Source: Geopseudomonas aromaticivorans (GTDB lineage Bacteria > Pseudomonadota > Gammaproteobacteria > Pseudomonadales > Pseudomonadaceae). Taken from it: DNA of 64,000 nucleotides. The notes below the pieces were generated by a model. The model saw only the letters and a program-made list of their open reading frames with translations. It searched no databases and was not told the origin of the DNA. Every line of letters starts with the position of its first letter. The stretch's first letter is position 1. The position numbers and the translations under genes are program-made. Below, in pieces: positions 8,724-19,877 of the stretch. The DNA lies in assembly GCF_019097855.1 (NCBI RefSeq), contig NZ_JAHRGL010000001.1:372001-436000 (forward strand), read 5' to 3'.

Positions 8724-10184
8724 TTAAACGTTCGATCCGGCCATCAGGGTGTCGATGGCACTGCGGTAATGCTGAAACAGGGCGGCGCGGCGCAACCGGC
8801 CGTTGGCGGTGGCCAGGCCATCGGCCTCGCTGAAGGGCTGTTCGGCGCGCAACCAGTGGTGCACGCGAGCATAGTCCGGCAAACCGGCATTGACCTGGTC
8901 GACGGCTGCCTGCAGCTGCGCATCGCTGATCGCGCCAGCACGCGGCACCAGTACCGCGACGTTGGCCGGCAGCGCCTCGCCATGCAACCAGGCCTGGGCG
9001 ATCGGCAGTTGCTGGACCAGCTCGGCCTCGACCCACTCGGGGTTGACGTTGCGCCCGAAGGCGGTGACGAACTGGTGCTTCTTGCGCCCGTGCAGGACCA
9101 GGAAACCGTCGTCCCAGTGGCCCAGGTCGCCGGTCGGCAGCCAGTCGTCCGCCGCTGCCGGCTCGCCGAGATAGCCCAGCAGGCGGGCGCCGCGCACCAG
9201 CACTTCGCCATCGTCCGCCAACCTGACCTCGGCATGCGCCAGCGGCCGGCCGACAGTGCCGATGCGCCGCTGCTCGGGGGTATTCAGGCACACCACCGAG
9301 GAACACTCGGACAGGCCGTAGCCTTCGAACACCGGCAGCCCCAGCGCCTCGGCACGCTCGAGCAGCTGCGGCGCCACCCGGCCGCCGCCAACGGCGATGA
9401 AACGCAGCGAGTCGGGCAACGCCAGGCCCTGCTCGGCGGCGGTGACCAGCGCCAGCAACAGCTGTGGCAGCAGGATCAGGCTGTTCGGCCGCACCCGCGC
9501 CAGGCTGGCCAGGAAGGCCGGCAGCTCGAACTGGCTGGCGCCGCGCATGCCGACCTCGGCCAGCGGCGGAATTTCCAGGCGGGCACCGAGCAGCAGCGGC
9601 GTGTAGTTGCCGGCCAGGTTTTCCAGCAGCACTGCCAGCGGCAGCACGCACAGGTGCCGCTCGATGGCGCTGCTGGCGGTGGCCTGGGCGATGCTCCGCG
9701 CCACGCTCAGCATGGCCTCGGCCGACAGACATACGCCCTTGGGCTGGCCGGTGGTGCCGGAGGTGTAGGTGATCTTCGCCGTAGCGGCGGGCAGCGCCGC
9801 CGGCGCGGCGACCGTGCGCCGGCACAGGCCGTCGCTGTCGAGTGCGAAGCCGAGGGCGGCGAACGCCTGCGCATCGCTGGCGACCAGGGTGTCGACCCCG
9901 GAGGTGTCGAGCACGTGGCGCTGCTGCGCCGGCGAGAAGAAGCCCGGCAGCGGCACGCAGGGCACGCCGCCGAACAGCGCGGCCAGATCCCAGAATAGCC
10001 ACTCGGGGCCGTTGTCCAGGGCGATCGCCAAGCGCTGTACGGCGCCGCGCTGCAGGATCGCCTGCCGCGCCGCCACCTCGTCCAGCAACTGGGCATAACT
10101 CCAGCTGCGCTCACCACAAGTGACCGCCACACGCATGGCAAAACGGCTCAGTTGCTGGCGAAACTGCTCAACCGCAGGCGACAT
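8724..10184 (-). CDS. AMP-dependent acyl-CoA synthetase / acyl-activating enzyme
   Basis: A 486-residue ANL-superfamily adenylating enzyme. P-loop TYTSGTTGQPKG lies at about 139-150; YGLSECSSVV, the PTGDLGHWDDGF aspartate motif and the hinge GRKKHQFVTAFGRNVNP follow in order. It is shorter than FadD (about 560). The start is the ATG with GGGGGAG upstream and overlaps the end of the preceding gene by 17 bases. It should activate a carboxylic acid as acyl-AMP for CoA or direct transfer; no carrier-protein gene is visible nearby. Confidence 0.85.
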   Translation of the reverse strand: MSPAVEQFRQQLSRFAMRVAVTCGERSWSYAQLLDEVAARQAILQRGAVQRLAIALDNGPEWLFWDLAALFGGVPCVPLPGFFSPAQQRHVLDTSGVDTLVASDAQAFAALGFALDSDGLCRRTVAAPAALPAATAKITYTSGTTGQPKGVCLSAEAMLSVARSIAQATASSAIERHLCVLPLAVLLENLAGNYTPLLLGARLEIPPLAEVGMRGASQFELPAFLASLARVRPNSLILLPQLLLALVTAAEQGLALPDSLRFIAVGGGRVAPQLLERAEALGLPVFEGYGLSECSSVVCLNTPEQRRIGTVGRPLAHAEVRLADDGEVLVRGARLLGYLGEPAAADDWLPTGDLGHWDDGFLVLHGRKKHQFVTAFGRNVNPEWVEAELVQQLPIAQAWLHGEALPANVAVLVPRAGAISDAQLQAAVDQVNAGLPDYARVHHWLRAEQPFSEADGLATANGRLRRAALFQHYRSAIDTLMAGSNV

Positions 10185-10866
10185 GGGCGAACTCCCCCTG
10201 CAGCGGACGATGCGACTGGTAACCCAGCCGCCGATAGATGCCCATGCTCTGCAGGCGCTGATGGCAGGCCCGCACGTCACCGACCATCACCTGCGGATTG
10301 GTGGCGTAATAGCTGCCCCAGTCGCCCAGTTCGTCGCCCATGCGGGCACCATCGGCCGGCCCCAGGTGCAACAGGTTCAGGCCCAGGCGCTGGAAGCTGT
10401 TGAGCAGCAGCAGCGTGCCGGTGAAGGCCACCCAGCGGAACCCCGCGGCCGCCAGCTGGTCGGTCAGCGCCACGATCATCAGCCGTGCATGACCGGCGCC
10501 CAGCGAGGCCAGGTTGCCGACCTCGGCGATCTGGCCTCGCGAGGGCTGACTGCCGCCACTGAGCTCAGCGATGCGCTGCTCGACCGGCACATCCAGATAG
10601 CGCTCGAGAAACAGCGGCCCTTGCTGCCCGCAGCGTACGCCGAGAGCGGCCTGCAACTGCTGTTCGGCATCGTAGAGCCCCAGCAGGCAGGGCATGAAGT
10701 GGCGCACCCGCGCCCCGTAATGCTCGGCGAAACGCTCGCCGATGAAGTGTTCCAGTTGCTGGCGGCGGTCGTTGTCCGACTCCTGCATCGCCATGTGCAA
10801 AGCCAGCTCGGCATCTTTGCCGATCACAGCCAGGCAATCGTTTTGGCCATCCCTAAGTAGCGGCAT
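10168..10866 (-). CDS. Thermostable hemolysin family protein (GNAT-like fold)
   Basis: A 232-residue protein of the family named after Vibrio thermostable delta-hemolysin. The start ATG has a perfect AGGAGG six bases upstream, which decides against the longer frame. The core segment AEVGNLASLGAGHARLMIVA resembles the central strand-helix of acyl-homoserine-lactone synthase or GNAT acyltransferases, so an acyl-transfer role is more plausible than pore formation, and no signal peptide is seen. It is the first gene of the five-gene cluster and is followed by an acyl-activating enzyme, which could supply its acyl donor. Confidence 0.75.
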   Translation of the reverse strand: MPLLRDGQNDCLAVIGKDAELALHMAMQESDNDRRQQLEHFIGERFAEHYGARVRHFMPCLLGLYDAEQQLQAALGVRCGQQGPLFLERYLDVPVEQRIAELSGGSQPSRGQIAEVGNLASLGAGHARLMIVALTDQLAAAGFRWVAFTGTLLLLNSFQRLGLNLLHLGPADGARMGDELGDWGSYYATNPQVMVGDVRACHQRLQSMGIYRRLGYQSHRPLQGEFAHVACG

Positions 10867-11096
10867 AAAAGGCCTCCTGTACAGGGTATGGTCGCCACTC
10901 TGGACCGCTAGACTTAACTCAATATTAAGCACGGACAAGCGTCGGCGCAGGCCAGCTCCCCGGCACCGGCCGCCGCCCGATGCCGGGGGCTTTAACACCC
11001 ATCCGACATGTTATAAAGTTACACATCAACGACAATAACGATGCGCTCGACTAGATTGCCTCACAGGACAGCGCAACCTTACTTACTGGAGTCCCC

Positions 11097-12401
11097 ATGC
11101 CCATGAAATGGAACCTCATCGCCCTCGCCGTGGCCGCCGGCAGCACCCAGCTGGCCCTTGCCAGCCAGCAATCCGAAGCCCAGGGCCTGGTCGAGGACAG
11201 CAGCCTGTCGGTATTGAGCCGCGCGATGTACATGAACATCGACTCCCGCAACGGCGCCAGCAATGGCAGCAGCGAATCCGCCAACCCGGCGGGCTATGCC
11301 GAAGAAAGCGGCCTCGGCCTGCATGCCATCTACGAATCCGGCTTCACCCAGGGCACCGTCGGCTTCGGCGTCGACGCCTTCGGCCTGGCCGGCGTCAAAC
11401 TGGACAGCGGCAAGGGCCGTGCCGGTGCTCTCGACATGCAGCCCGGCAGCGACGGTCGCGCCGAGGACACCTTCTCCCGCGCCGGCGCCGCGGTGAAGGC
11501 GCGCATCTCCAGCACCACTCTGAAATACGGCGAGCAATTCGTCGACCTGCCGGTGCTGTCCACCGACGACAGCCGCCTGCTGCCGGAAAGCGTCGAGGGC
11601 TTCCTGGCGACCAGCAGCGAGATCGAAGGTCTCGAGCTGAATGCCGGCCACTTCACCGCGCTGACCGCGCAGAATCAAATGCACCACGACAGCTACGAAG
11701 ACGATTTCGGCAAGCTGCAATCGCTCGACCTGGTCGGCGCCAGCTACGCCGTCAGCGACGAGCTGATCTTGGCCTACTACTACTCCGACGTCGAAGTCAG
11801 CGGCAGCGACATCCGCGGCTTCAAGAAGCACTACGCCAACGCCAACTACACCCTGCCGCTGGCCGAGGCACAGTCGCTGAATTTCGACTTCAACCTCTAC
11901 AAGACCGGCTTCGACAACCGCGACGCCCGCGACGACGACAACACCATCTGGAGCCTGGCCGCCGCCTACACCCTCGGCGCGCACACCTTCACCCTCGGCC
12001 ACCAGCGCTCCAGCGGCGACACCGGCTACTACTACGGTGCCGACGGCAACGGCACCGTGTACCTGGGCAACTCGGTGCAGTTCTCCGACTTCGTCGGCGA
12101 GGACGAGCGCTCCTGGCAGGCGCGCTACGACCTGGACATGGCCAGCTATGGCGTGCCGGGCCTGAGCTTCCTGACCCGCTATGTCAGCGGCGACCAGATC
12201 ACCACCGCAGCCGGCGAGGAAGGCAAGGAGCACGAGTGGAACTTCGAAACCGCCTACGTGATCCAGGACGGCGTCGCCAAGGACCTGAGCTTCACCGTGC
12301 GGCATGCCGTCTGGCGCGCCAACAGCGCCTACAACGCCGACTATGACGTCGACCAGAACGAGACCCGGCTGATCGTCGAGTACCCGCTGAGCATCCTGTA
12401 A
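11097..12401 (+). CDS. OprD family outer-membrane porin
   Basis: A 434-residue porin with an N-terminal signal peptide (about 1-22, ending ALAS) and alternating amphipathic strands rich in Tyr/Asp/Asn. Typical OprD elements are visible: ending LIVEYPLSIL, a tryptophan-rich terminal region, and LSFTVRHAVWRAN near the end. The first ATG (11097) is chosen because GGAG lies 5 bases before the spacer; MKWN at 11103 is an alternative. OprD relatives take up basic amino acids, carboxylates or aromatic acids; the substrate is not readable. A terminator follows. The 230-bp gap upstream separates it from the divergent hemolysin-family gene and must hold both promoters. Confidence 0.9.
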   Translation: MPMKWNLIALAVAAGSTQLALASQQSEAQGLVEDSSLSVLSRAMYMNIDSRNGASNGSSESANPAGYAEESGLGLHAIYESGFTQGTVGFGVDAFGLAGVKLDSGKGRAGALDMQPGSDGRAEDTFSRAGAAVKARISSTTLKYGEQFVDLPVLSTDDSRLLPESVEGFLATSSEIEGLELNAGHFTALTAQNQMHHDSYEDDFGKLQSLDLVGASYAVSDELILAYYYSDVEVSGSDIRGFKKHYANANYTLPLAEAQSLNFDFNLYKTGFDNRDARDDDNTIWSLAAAYTLGAHTFTLGHQRSSGDTGYYYGADGNGTVYLGNSVQFSDFVGEDERSWQARYDLDMASYGVPGLSFLTRYVSGDQITTAAGEEGKEHEWNFETAYVIQDGVAKDLSFTVRHAVWRANSAYNADYDVDQNETRLIVEYPLSIL

Positions 12402-12422
12402 CCCTCGCGCCCACCGGCAACC

Positions 12423-12455
12423 AGCAGCAGCCCGGCCCTGTGCCGGGCTGCTGCT
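12423..12455 (+). terminator. Terminator after the OprD-type porin
   Basis: A perfect 14-bp GC-rich stem (AGCAGCAGCCCGGC at 12423-12436, complement at 12442-12455), a 5-nt loop and a short T run. Confidence 0.75.
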
Positions 12456-12566
12456 TTGCGGCATCCGTCTGCCGCCCCAGGCGCTGCCGACCACCCTGTA
12501 CGCCACCAGACCCGCGCCGTACAATGTGGGCATTTTTCCGCCTCGCGAATCCGGATTGCCCCACCC

Positions 12567-14282
12567 ATGCGCACCAGCCAGTATCTGATCTCGACCCTCA
12601 AAGAAACCCCCACCGACGCCGTGGTGATCAGCCACCAGCTGCTGCTGCGTGCCGGCATGATCCGCAAGCTCGCCTCCGGCCTGTACACCTGGCTGCCGAT
12701 GGGCCTGCGCGTGCTGCGCAAGGTGGAGAACATCGTGCGCGAGGAAATGAACGCCGCCGGCGCCCTCGAGGTGCTGATGCCTGCGATCCAGCCGGCCGAG
12801 CTGTGGCAGGAATCCGGACGCTGGGAGCAGTACGGTCCCGAGCTGCTGCGCATCAAGGACCGCCACCAGCGCGAGTTCTGCGTCGGCCCGACTCACGAGG
12901 AAGTGATCACCGACCTGGCGCGCAACGAGCTGAACAGCTACAAGCAGCTGCCGATCAACTTCTTCCAGATCCAGACCAAGTTCCGCGACGAGATCCGCCC
13001 GCGCTTCGGCCTGATGCGCGGCCGCGAATTCCTGATGAAGGATGCCTACTCCTTCCACCTCAACCAGGAATCGCTGCAGGAAACCTACGACCGCATGCAC
13101 CAGGCGTACTGCAACGTGTTCACCCGCCTGGGCCTGAACTTCCGCCCGGTGCAGGCCGACACCGGCTCCATCGGCGGTACCGGCTCCCACGAGTTCCACG
13201 TGCTGGCCGAGTCCGGCGAAGACGACATCGCCTTCAGCGACAGCTCCGACTACGCGGCCAACATCGAGAAAGCCGAGGCCATCCCGCGCGAGACCGCCCG
13301 TGGCGCGGCCAGCGAGGAACTGCGCCTGGTCGACACTCCGGACGCCAAGACCATCGACGAGCTGGTCGCCCAGTTCGGCGTGGCCATCGTCAAGACCGTG
13401 AAGACCCTGGTGGTGCACGGCGCCGAGGAAGGCCAGCTGGTCGCCCTGCTGGTGCGCGGCGACCACGAACTCAACGAGATCAAGGCCGCCAACCTGGCCC
13501 AGGTCGCCAGCCCGCTGGTGTTCGCCTCCGAGGCCGAGATCCGCGCCGCCGTCGGTGCCGGCCCCGGCTCGCTCGGCCCGCTGAACCTGAACATTCCGTG
13601 CGTGATCGATCGCTCGGTCGCCCTGATCAGCGACTTCGCCGCCGGCGCCAACCAGGACGGCAAGCACTACTTCGGCCTCAACTGGGAGCGCGACCTGCCG
13701 CTGCCGGAAATCGCCGACCTGCGCAACGTGGTCGCCGGCGACCCGAGCCCGGACGGCCAGGGCACTCTGGAGATCAAACGCGGCATCGAGGTCGGCCACA
13801 TCTTCCAGCTCGGCACCAAGTACAGCGAGGCGCTCAAGCTGACCGTGCTCAACGAGATCGGCAAGCCGGTCACCCTGACCATGGGCTGCTACGGCATCGG
13901 CGTTTCCCGCGTGGTCGCCGCCGCCATCGAGCAGAACTGGGACGAGCGCGGCATCCTCTGGCCGCAGGCGCTGGCACCGTTCCAGGTCGCCATCGTGCCG
14001 ATGAAGTACGAGAATGCCGCCGTCAAGGAAGCCGCCGACCGCCTGTACGCCGAGCTGAGCGCCGCCGGCTACGAAGTTCTGTTCGACGACCGTGACAAGA
14101 AGACCAGTCCGGGCGTCAAATTTGCCGACATGGAGCTGATCGGCATTCCGCACCGCATCGTGGTCAGCGAGCGCGGTCTGGCCGAGTCGGTTCTGGAATA
14201 CAAGGGCCGCCGCGACAGCGAGGCGCAGAGCGTGCCGCTTGCCGAGATCCAGGCCTTCCTCGCCGCCCGCCTCAACCGTTAA
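12567..14282 (+). CDS. proS: Proline--tRNA ligase
   Basis: A 571-residue bacterial-type ProRS, the exact length of the P. aeruginosa enzyme. It starts [15 protein letters not shown] and shows class II motif 1 in the N-terminal region, motif 2 ([20 protein letters not shown]), the inserted YbaK-like editing domain (about 225-410) that clears mischarged Ala-tRNA-Pro, motif 3 ([13 protein letters not shown]) and the C-terminal anticodon-binding domain. An upstream in-frame extension is ignored because the conserved start is here. The lipoprotein gene follows after 8 bases. Confidence 0.97.
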   Translation: MRTSQYLISTLKETPTDAVVISHQLLLRAGMIRKLASGLYTWLPMGLRVLRKVENIVREEMNAAGALEVLMPAIQPAELWQESGRWEQYGPELLRIKDRHQREFCVGPTHEEVITDLARNELNSYKQLPINFFQIQTKFRDEIRPRFGLMRGREFLMKDAYSFHLNQESLQETYDRMHQAYCNVFTRLGLNFRPVQADTGSIGGTGSHEFHVLAESGEDDIAFSDSSDYAANIEKAEAIPRETARGAASEELRLVDTPDAKTIDELVAQFGVAIVKTVKTLVVHGAEEGQLVALLVRGDHELNEIKAANLAQVASPLVFASEAEIRAAVGAGPGSLGPLNLNIPCVIDRSVALISDFAAGANQDGKHYFGLNWERDLPLPEIADLRNVVAGDPSPDGQGTLEIKRGIEVGHIFQLGTKYSEALKLTVLNEIGKPVTLTMGCYGIGVSRVVAAAIEQNWDERGILWPQALAPFQVAIVPMKYENAAVKEAADRLYAELSAAGYEVLFDDRDKKTSPGVKFADMELIGIPHRIVVSERGLAESVLEYKGRRDSEAQSVPLAEIQAFLAARLNR

Positions 14283-14290
14283 AAGAGATC

Positions 14291-15244
14291 ATGCCCAGAC
14301 GCTGCCATCGCTTTGCCGGCGCCACCTTGTGCGGCGCCGTGTTCCTCACCGGCTGTGCCAACCAGCTGCCGCAACGCAGCGAACTCGAGGAGCGGGTCGA
14401 GCGCAAGCTGCTCGAACACAGCCTGCAGATCGACGCCGGCACGCCGCCGGTGCTCGAACTGCCGCAACGCCATGTGCGCGTCCTGGAGCAGAAGACCTTC
14501 GAGGCCATCCCCTACGAGGTGACCCGCCGCTACCAGCGCTATACGCCCTACCAACCCTGGCGAGAACTCTACGAGATCCCGCTGGGTGCCGTGGCGGTGC
14601 TCGCCGGGGTCGGCGCCAACGTGCTCAACGTGCCGCTGCTCGGCAGCCTGCCGGAAACCGCGACCCGCGAGTGGATCAGCTACGGCTTTGCCGGCCTCAA
14701 CCCGTTCATGAACGCCGAGTCCAACGGCCGCGCCCAGCAGAGCCTGGCCGCACTGGACGAGCAACAGGGCGAACCCCGCCTGGAAACCTCCAGCCTGCCC
14801 TGGGCGGAGCGCCCGGTGCTGGTCACCGCCGGCAAGCAGACCTACGAGCTGACCACCAACCGCAACGGCGTACTGCGCCTGAACCTGCTGGACAGCCCGC
14901 TGGCCGAACAGGACGTGAGCCGTCTCGGCAAGCTGCAGCTGCGCGTGGAAGACCCGCAGGACCAGACCCGCGCCGAGGTCACCCTGCAGGTCAGCCGCGA
15001 CCTGCGCAGCCGCCTGCGCGAAGCCCACCCGCTGATCTACGAGGACCTGGAAGAAGGCGACGTGGCGCACTGGGTGCACCGGGTCAAGCGCCTGGCCGAA
15101 CTGGGCCTGGAAGAGGAAGCCGGCGAACTGGAGCAGAGCCTGATCGAGCTCACGCGCAACGATCCGGAACTGCAGCAGGAATTGATCCAGGCCCTGCTCA
15201 AGGATGCCGGGCGCGTCGCGGCCGACCGCCCCCTGGATGACTGA
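14291..15244 (+). CDS. Predicted lipoprotein of unknown function
   Basis: A 317-residue protein with a type II signal peptide and lipobox FLTGC (lipidated Cys22). After a helical region it has one hydrophobic segment (about 95-120, LGAVAVLAGVGANVLNVPLL), a beta-rich middle, and a charged helical C-terminus rich in Glu/Leu. I do not recognise a domain with a known activity. It sits directly after proS, as an uncharacterised lipoprotein does in other pseudomonads. Probably anchored to the inner leaflet of the outer membrane (no Asp at +2; residue +2 is Ala). Confidence 0.75.
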   Translation: MPRRCHRFAGATLCGAVFLTGCANQLPQRSELEERVERKLLEHSLQIDAGTPPVLELPQRHVRVLEQKTFEAIPYEVTRRYQRYTPYQPWRELYEIPLGAVAVLAGVGANVLNVPLLGSLPETATREWISYGFAGLNPFMNAESNGRAQQSLAALDEQQGEPRLETSSLPWAERPVLVTAGKQTYELTTNRNGVLRLNLLDSPLAEQDVSRLGKLQLRVEDPQDQTRAEVTLQVSRDLRSRLREAHPLIYEDLEEGDVAHWVHRVKRLAELGLEEEAGELEQSLIELTRNDPELQQELIQALLKDAGRVAADRPLDD

Positions 15245-15295
15245 AGGCCTGCCCGGCCGAAGGACAGTCAGCGGGCCGCGGCCGTTCGCCTGGCG

Positions 15296-15769
15296 CTAGG
15301 GCTGCGCCCGCAGCGCCGCCAACTTCCCTTGCAGCCCGGCCGCCGTCTGCTCGCCGGCCAGCTGCTCGCGTACCCGCCCCTGCGGGTCGACCAGCCAGGT
15401 CACCGGCAACACCTGGCTGCTGGTCAGGCCCAGACGCGCGGCCGGATCGCTGGCCAGGTTGGTGTAGGCGATGCCCAGGGCCGCAGTCGCCTTGCGCAAC
15501 TCCTCGCCCTGCAAACCATCGAAATTCACCCCCAGCACCCTGACCGGCTGCGCTGCCAGCTCGCTGGCCAGACGGTTCAGCTCGGGAACCTCCTTGCGGC
15601 AGGGTCCGCACCACTCGGCCCAGTAGTTGATCACCAGCCAGCGGCCGTCCAGTTGCGCCGCCGCGACCGGACGGCCGTGCTGATCGGTCCCCCAGTCCGC
15701 CTCGGTGCAGCCGGCGAGCAGCAGAGCCGCACACAGCAGCTGCATGGCGCTGTTCCATCGAGTTCGCAT
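15296..15769 (-). CDS. TlpA-like thioredoxin-fold lipoprotein
   Basis: A 157-residue protein with lipobox LLLAGC (Cys21) and a thioredoxin fold with the redox site WCGPC (Cys54, Cys57) and a cis-proline segment QVLPVTW. It is a periplasm-facing thiol-disulfide reductase of the TlpA/ResA class, usually reducing apocytochrome c haem sites or metallochaperones; no partner gene is adjacent. The ATG at 15769 is kept because it provides a basic n-region (MRTRWNS); an ATG 8 codons later is possible. The 195-bp gap to the divergent gene holds no other frame of note. Confidence 0.88.
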   Translation of the reverse strand: MRTRWNSAMQLLCAALLLAGCTEADWGTDQHGRPVAAAQLDGRWLVINYWAEWCGPCRKEVPELNRLASELAAQPVRVLGVNFDGLQGEELRKATAALGIAYTNLASDPAARLGLTSSQVLPVTWLVDPQGRVREQLAGEQTAAGLQGKLAALRAQP

Positions 15770-15964
15770 CGCCTGTCCACCCCATCTGATCCGTTGCCGA
15801 ATGCAACTTAACCGAAACCGCCGTCACCGGCAAAGCCGCACGGCAGAGCGGCTGGCCATGCAAACTGAGCAACAGGTCACCCGCCGGCCTGCCCTGCACC
15901 ACAGTTCCGCGCCGAAGGGTTTCGTACAATTTCTGGCGCCAAATTACCGCTTCCGGAGATCTGC

Positions 15965-16336
15965 ATGCTGCCCAATCAAGATCGCCTGCTCCACGCCCTG
16001 ACCGCCCCGCAACTGGCCGCCGCACGGCCGCGCAGCACCGCCCTCGACGGCCGCCTGGTCGAGCTGGAAGTCGCTGCCTGGCTGCACCTGCCCGGCCTCA
16101 GCGACCTGCCGGTGTCGCTGCTGGTCAGCTATCTCGACGGCGACCAGGAGCGTGAAGTATCGGTCGACCACGGCCGCATCGATCCGCAGCAGCGCATCCT
16201 GCTCTCCGGCGTGGCCCGCCTGCCGCTGAAGCAGAGCCTCTCCCGCGTCGAACTGCGCCTGCGCAGTGCGTTCGCCCCGCAGAGCTTGAAGATCGAGGAG
16301 ATCTTCGTGCAGCCGGTCATCAGCAACGTGGCCTGA
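15965..16336 (+). CDS. Conserved hypothetical protein
   Basis: A 123-residue protein with no signal peptide and no membrane segment, alternating beta strands and charged residues. I do not recognise a domain. It begins MLPNQDRLLHALTAP, is preceded by a CGGAGA ribosome site, and lies convergent to yihY with an 8-base gap. A protein of the same size occupies this place in P. aeruginosa (PA0952 by position), so it is likely a real Pseudomonas core gene. Confidence 0.75.
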   Translation: MLPNQDRLLHALTAPQLAAARPRSTALDGRLVELEVAAWLHLPGLSDLPVSLLVSYLDGDQEREVSVDHGRIDPQQRILLSGVARLPLKQSLSRVELRLRSAFAPQSLKIEEIFVQPVISNVA

Positions 16337-16343
16337 ACCGACC

Positions 16344-18639
<2,296 letters not shown>

Positions 18640-18640
18640 G

Positions 18641-19048
18641 ATGGCCAAGAAGAACAAACCACTGCCGGCGCTGGACTGGCTGGAACCGCGCGTGCGCCTG
18701 GCGCGCTGGCTCAGCCTGGCCCTGTTCCTGGCCCTGGTGGTGCTGCTCGGCGTCTGGTACCTGCTGCTGGAGGACCTGCACGGCGCCCGCCCCTGGGTGA
18801 TCCTCGGCGTGCACCTGGTGCCACTGGCGATCCTGGCGCCGGGCATGCTGACAGGCAACGCCCGGGTGCATGCCTGGACCTGCTACGTGCTCAACCTGTA
18901 CTTCATCCAGGGCGTGGTCGCCGCCTTCCAGCCCGGCCGCGCGCTGTTTGGCTGGCTGGAGGCCGGCCTGAGTCTGACCCTGTTCTGCAGCGCCCTGCTC
19001 TACACCCGCTGGCGCTTCCAGTACGACCGCAAGCTGGCGGGGGAGTAA
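18641..19048 (+). CDS. DUF2069 membrane protein
   Basis: A 135-residue protein with a basic N-terminus (MAKKNKPLPA) and four predicted membrane helices. DUF2069 proteins are small inner-membrane proteins of unknown role, consistently located after wrbA in Pseudomonas. The start ATG follows the wrbA stop by one base; the longer in-frame alternative lies inside wrbA. Confidence 0.88.
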   Translation: MAKKNKPLPALDWLEPRVRLARWLSLALFLALVVLLGVWYLLLEDLHGARPWVILGVHLVPLAILAPGMLTGNARVHAWTCYVLNLYFIQGVVAAFQPGRALFGWLEAGLSLTLFCSALLYTRWRFQYDRKLAGE

Positions 19049-19053
19049 TGCGC

Positions 19054-19165
19054 GGGGTGGATTAGGCCGCAGGCCGTAACCCACCGACTGGCCATCAGGC
19101 CGGCCATGACGATGCCTGTCGGCATCGTTGGCGGGTTACGCCGCGCAGCGGCTAACCCACCCTAC
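19054..19165. repeat. Paired REP-like intergenic repeat
   Basis: Two similar arms in opposite orientation, GGTGGATTAGGCCGCAGGCC (from 19055) and GGTTACGCCGCGCAGCGGCT (from 19134), both containing a GTAACCC/GGGTTA core, flank a central hairpin (ACGATGCC/GGCATCGT near 19109-19128). It fills the gap between the convergent DUF2069 and hda genes. Such blocks recur between genes in this Pseudomonas group and can end transcription in both directions. Confidence 0.7.
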
Positions 19166-19172
19166 GCCAGCT

Positions 19173-19877
19173 TCACCAGCCGAGGGTTTCTTTCAGGAAG
19201 GGAATGGTCAGCTTGCGCTGCGCCTGCAGCGAGGCGTTGTCGAGCTGCTCCAGCAGGTCGAACAGCGAGTTCATGCTGCGCGAGCCGCGGGTGAGGATGA
19301 AGCGGCCGACCTCGTCGGTCAGGTGCAGACCGCGGCGCGAGGCGCGCAATTGCAGGGCGCGCAGCTTGTCCTCGTCGGACAGGCCGTGCAGCTGGAACAC
19401 CAGTGCCAAGGTCAGGCGCGACTTGAGGTCGGGCAGCTTGATCGGCACCTCCCGCGGCGGCGCCGAAGCCGACAGCAGCAGGCGCCGCCCGGCATCACGC
19501 AGGCGGTTGAACAGGTGGAACAGCGCTTCCTCCCAGGTCGGGTGGCCGGCGACCAGATCCACCTCGTCGATGCACACCAGATCGCACTGCTCGAGGTTGT
19601 CCAGCAGCTGCGGGCCGTACATCGCCACCGTGTCCAGCGGCAGGTACACCGCGCGTCCGCCGAACTGCTCCATGCGCAGGCAGGCCGCCTGCAGCAGGTG
19701 ACTGCGCCCGACGCCTTCGGCGCCCCACAGGTAGATCAGGTTTTCCGCCCAGCCGACGTCGGTTTCGCACATGCGCTCGACATAGCCCAGCGCGGCCGCG
19801 TTGGCCCCGGGATAGTAGTTGGCGAAGGTGGCGTCATCACGCAGACGCACGCCCAGAGGCAGCTGGATGGGTTTCAT
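19173..19877 (-). CDS. hda: DnaA-homologous regulatory protein Hda
   Basis: A 234-residue AAA+ protein like the central domain of DnaA. The N-terminal clamp-binding motif QLPLGV (about 5-10) should recruit it to the beta sliding clamp; the Walker A loop is GAEGVGRSHLL, Walker B is CIDEVD. It promotes ATP hydrolysis on DnaA after replication initiation. Its ATG overlaps the perM stop by ATGA. Confidence 0.94.
   Translation of the reverse strand: MKPIQLPLGVRLRDDATFANYYPGANAAALGYVERMCETDVGWAENLIYLWGAEGVGRSHLLQAACLRMEQFGGRAVYLPLDTVAMYGPQLLDNLEQCDLVCIDEVDLVAGHPTWEEALFHLFNRLRDAGRRLLLSASAPPREVPIKLPDLKSRLTLALVFQLHGLSDEDKLRALQLRASRRGLHLTDEVGRFILTRGSRSMNSLFDLLEQLDNASLQAQRKLTIPFLKETLGW

Noticed and set aside
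11079-14153. A 1024-codon open frame on the minus strand
   Set aside because: It is antisense to the porin and proS, both clearly real; its composition is that of a shadow frame.
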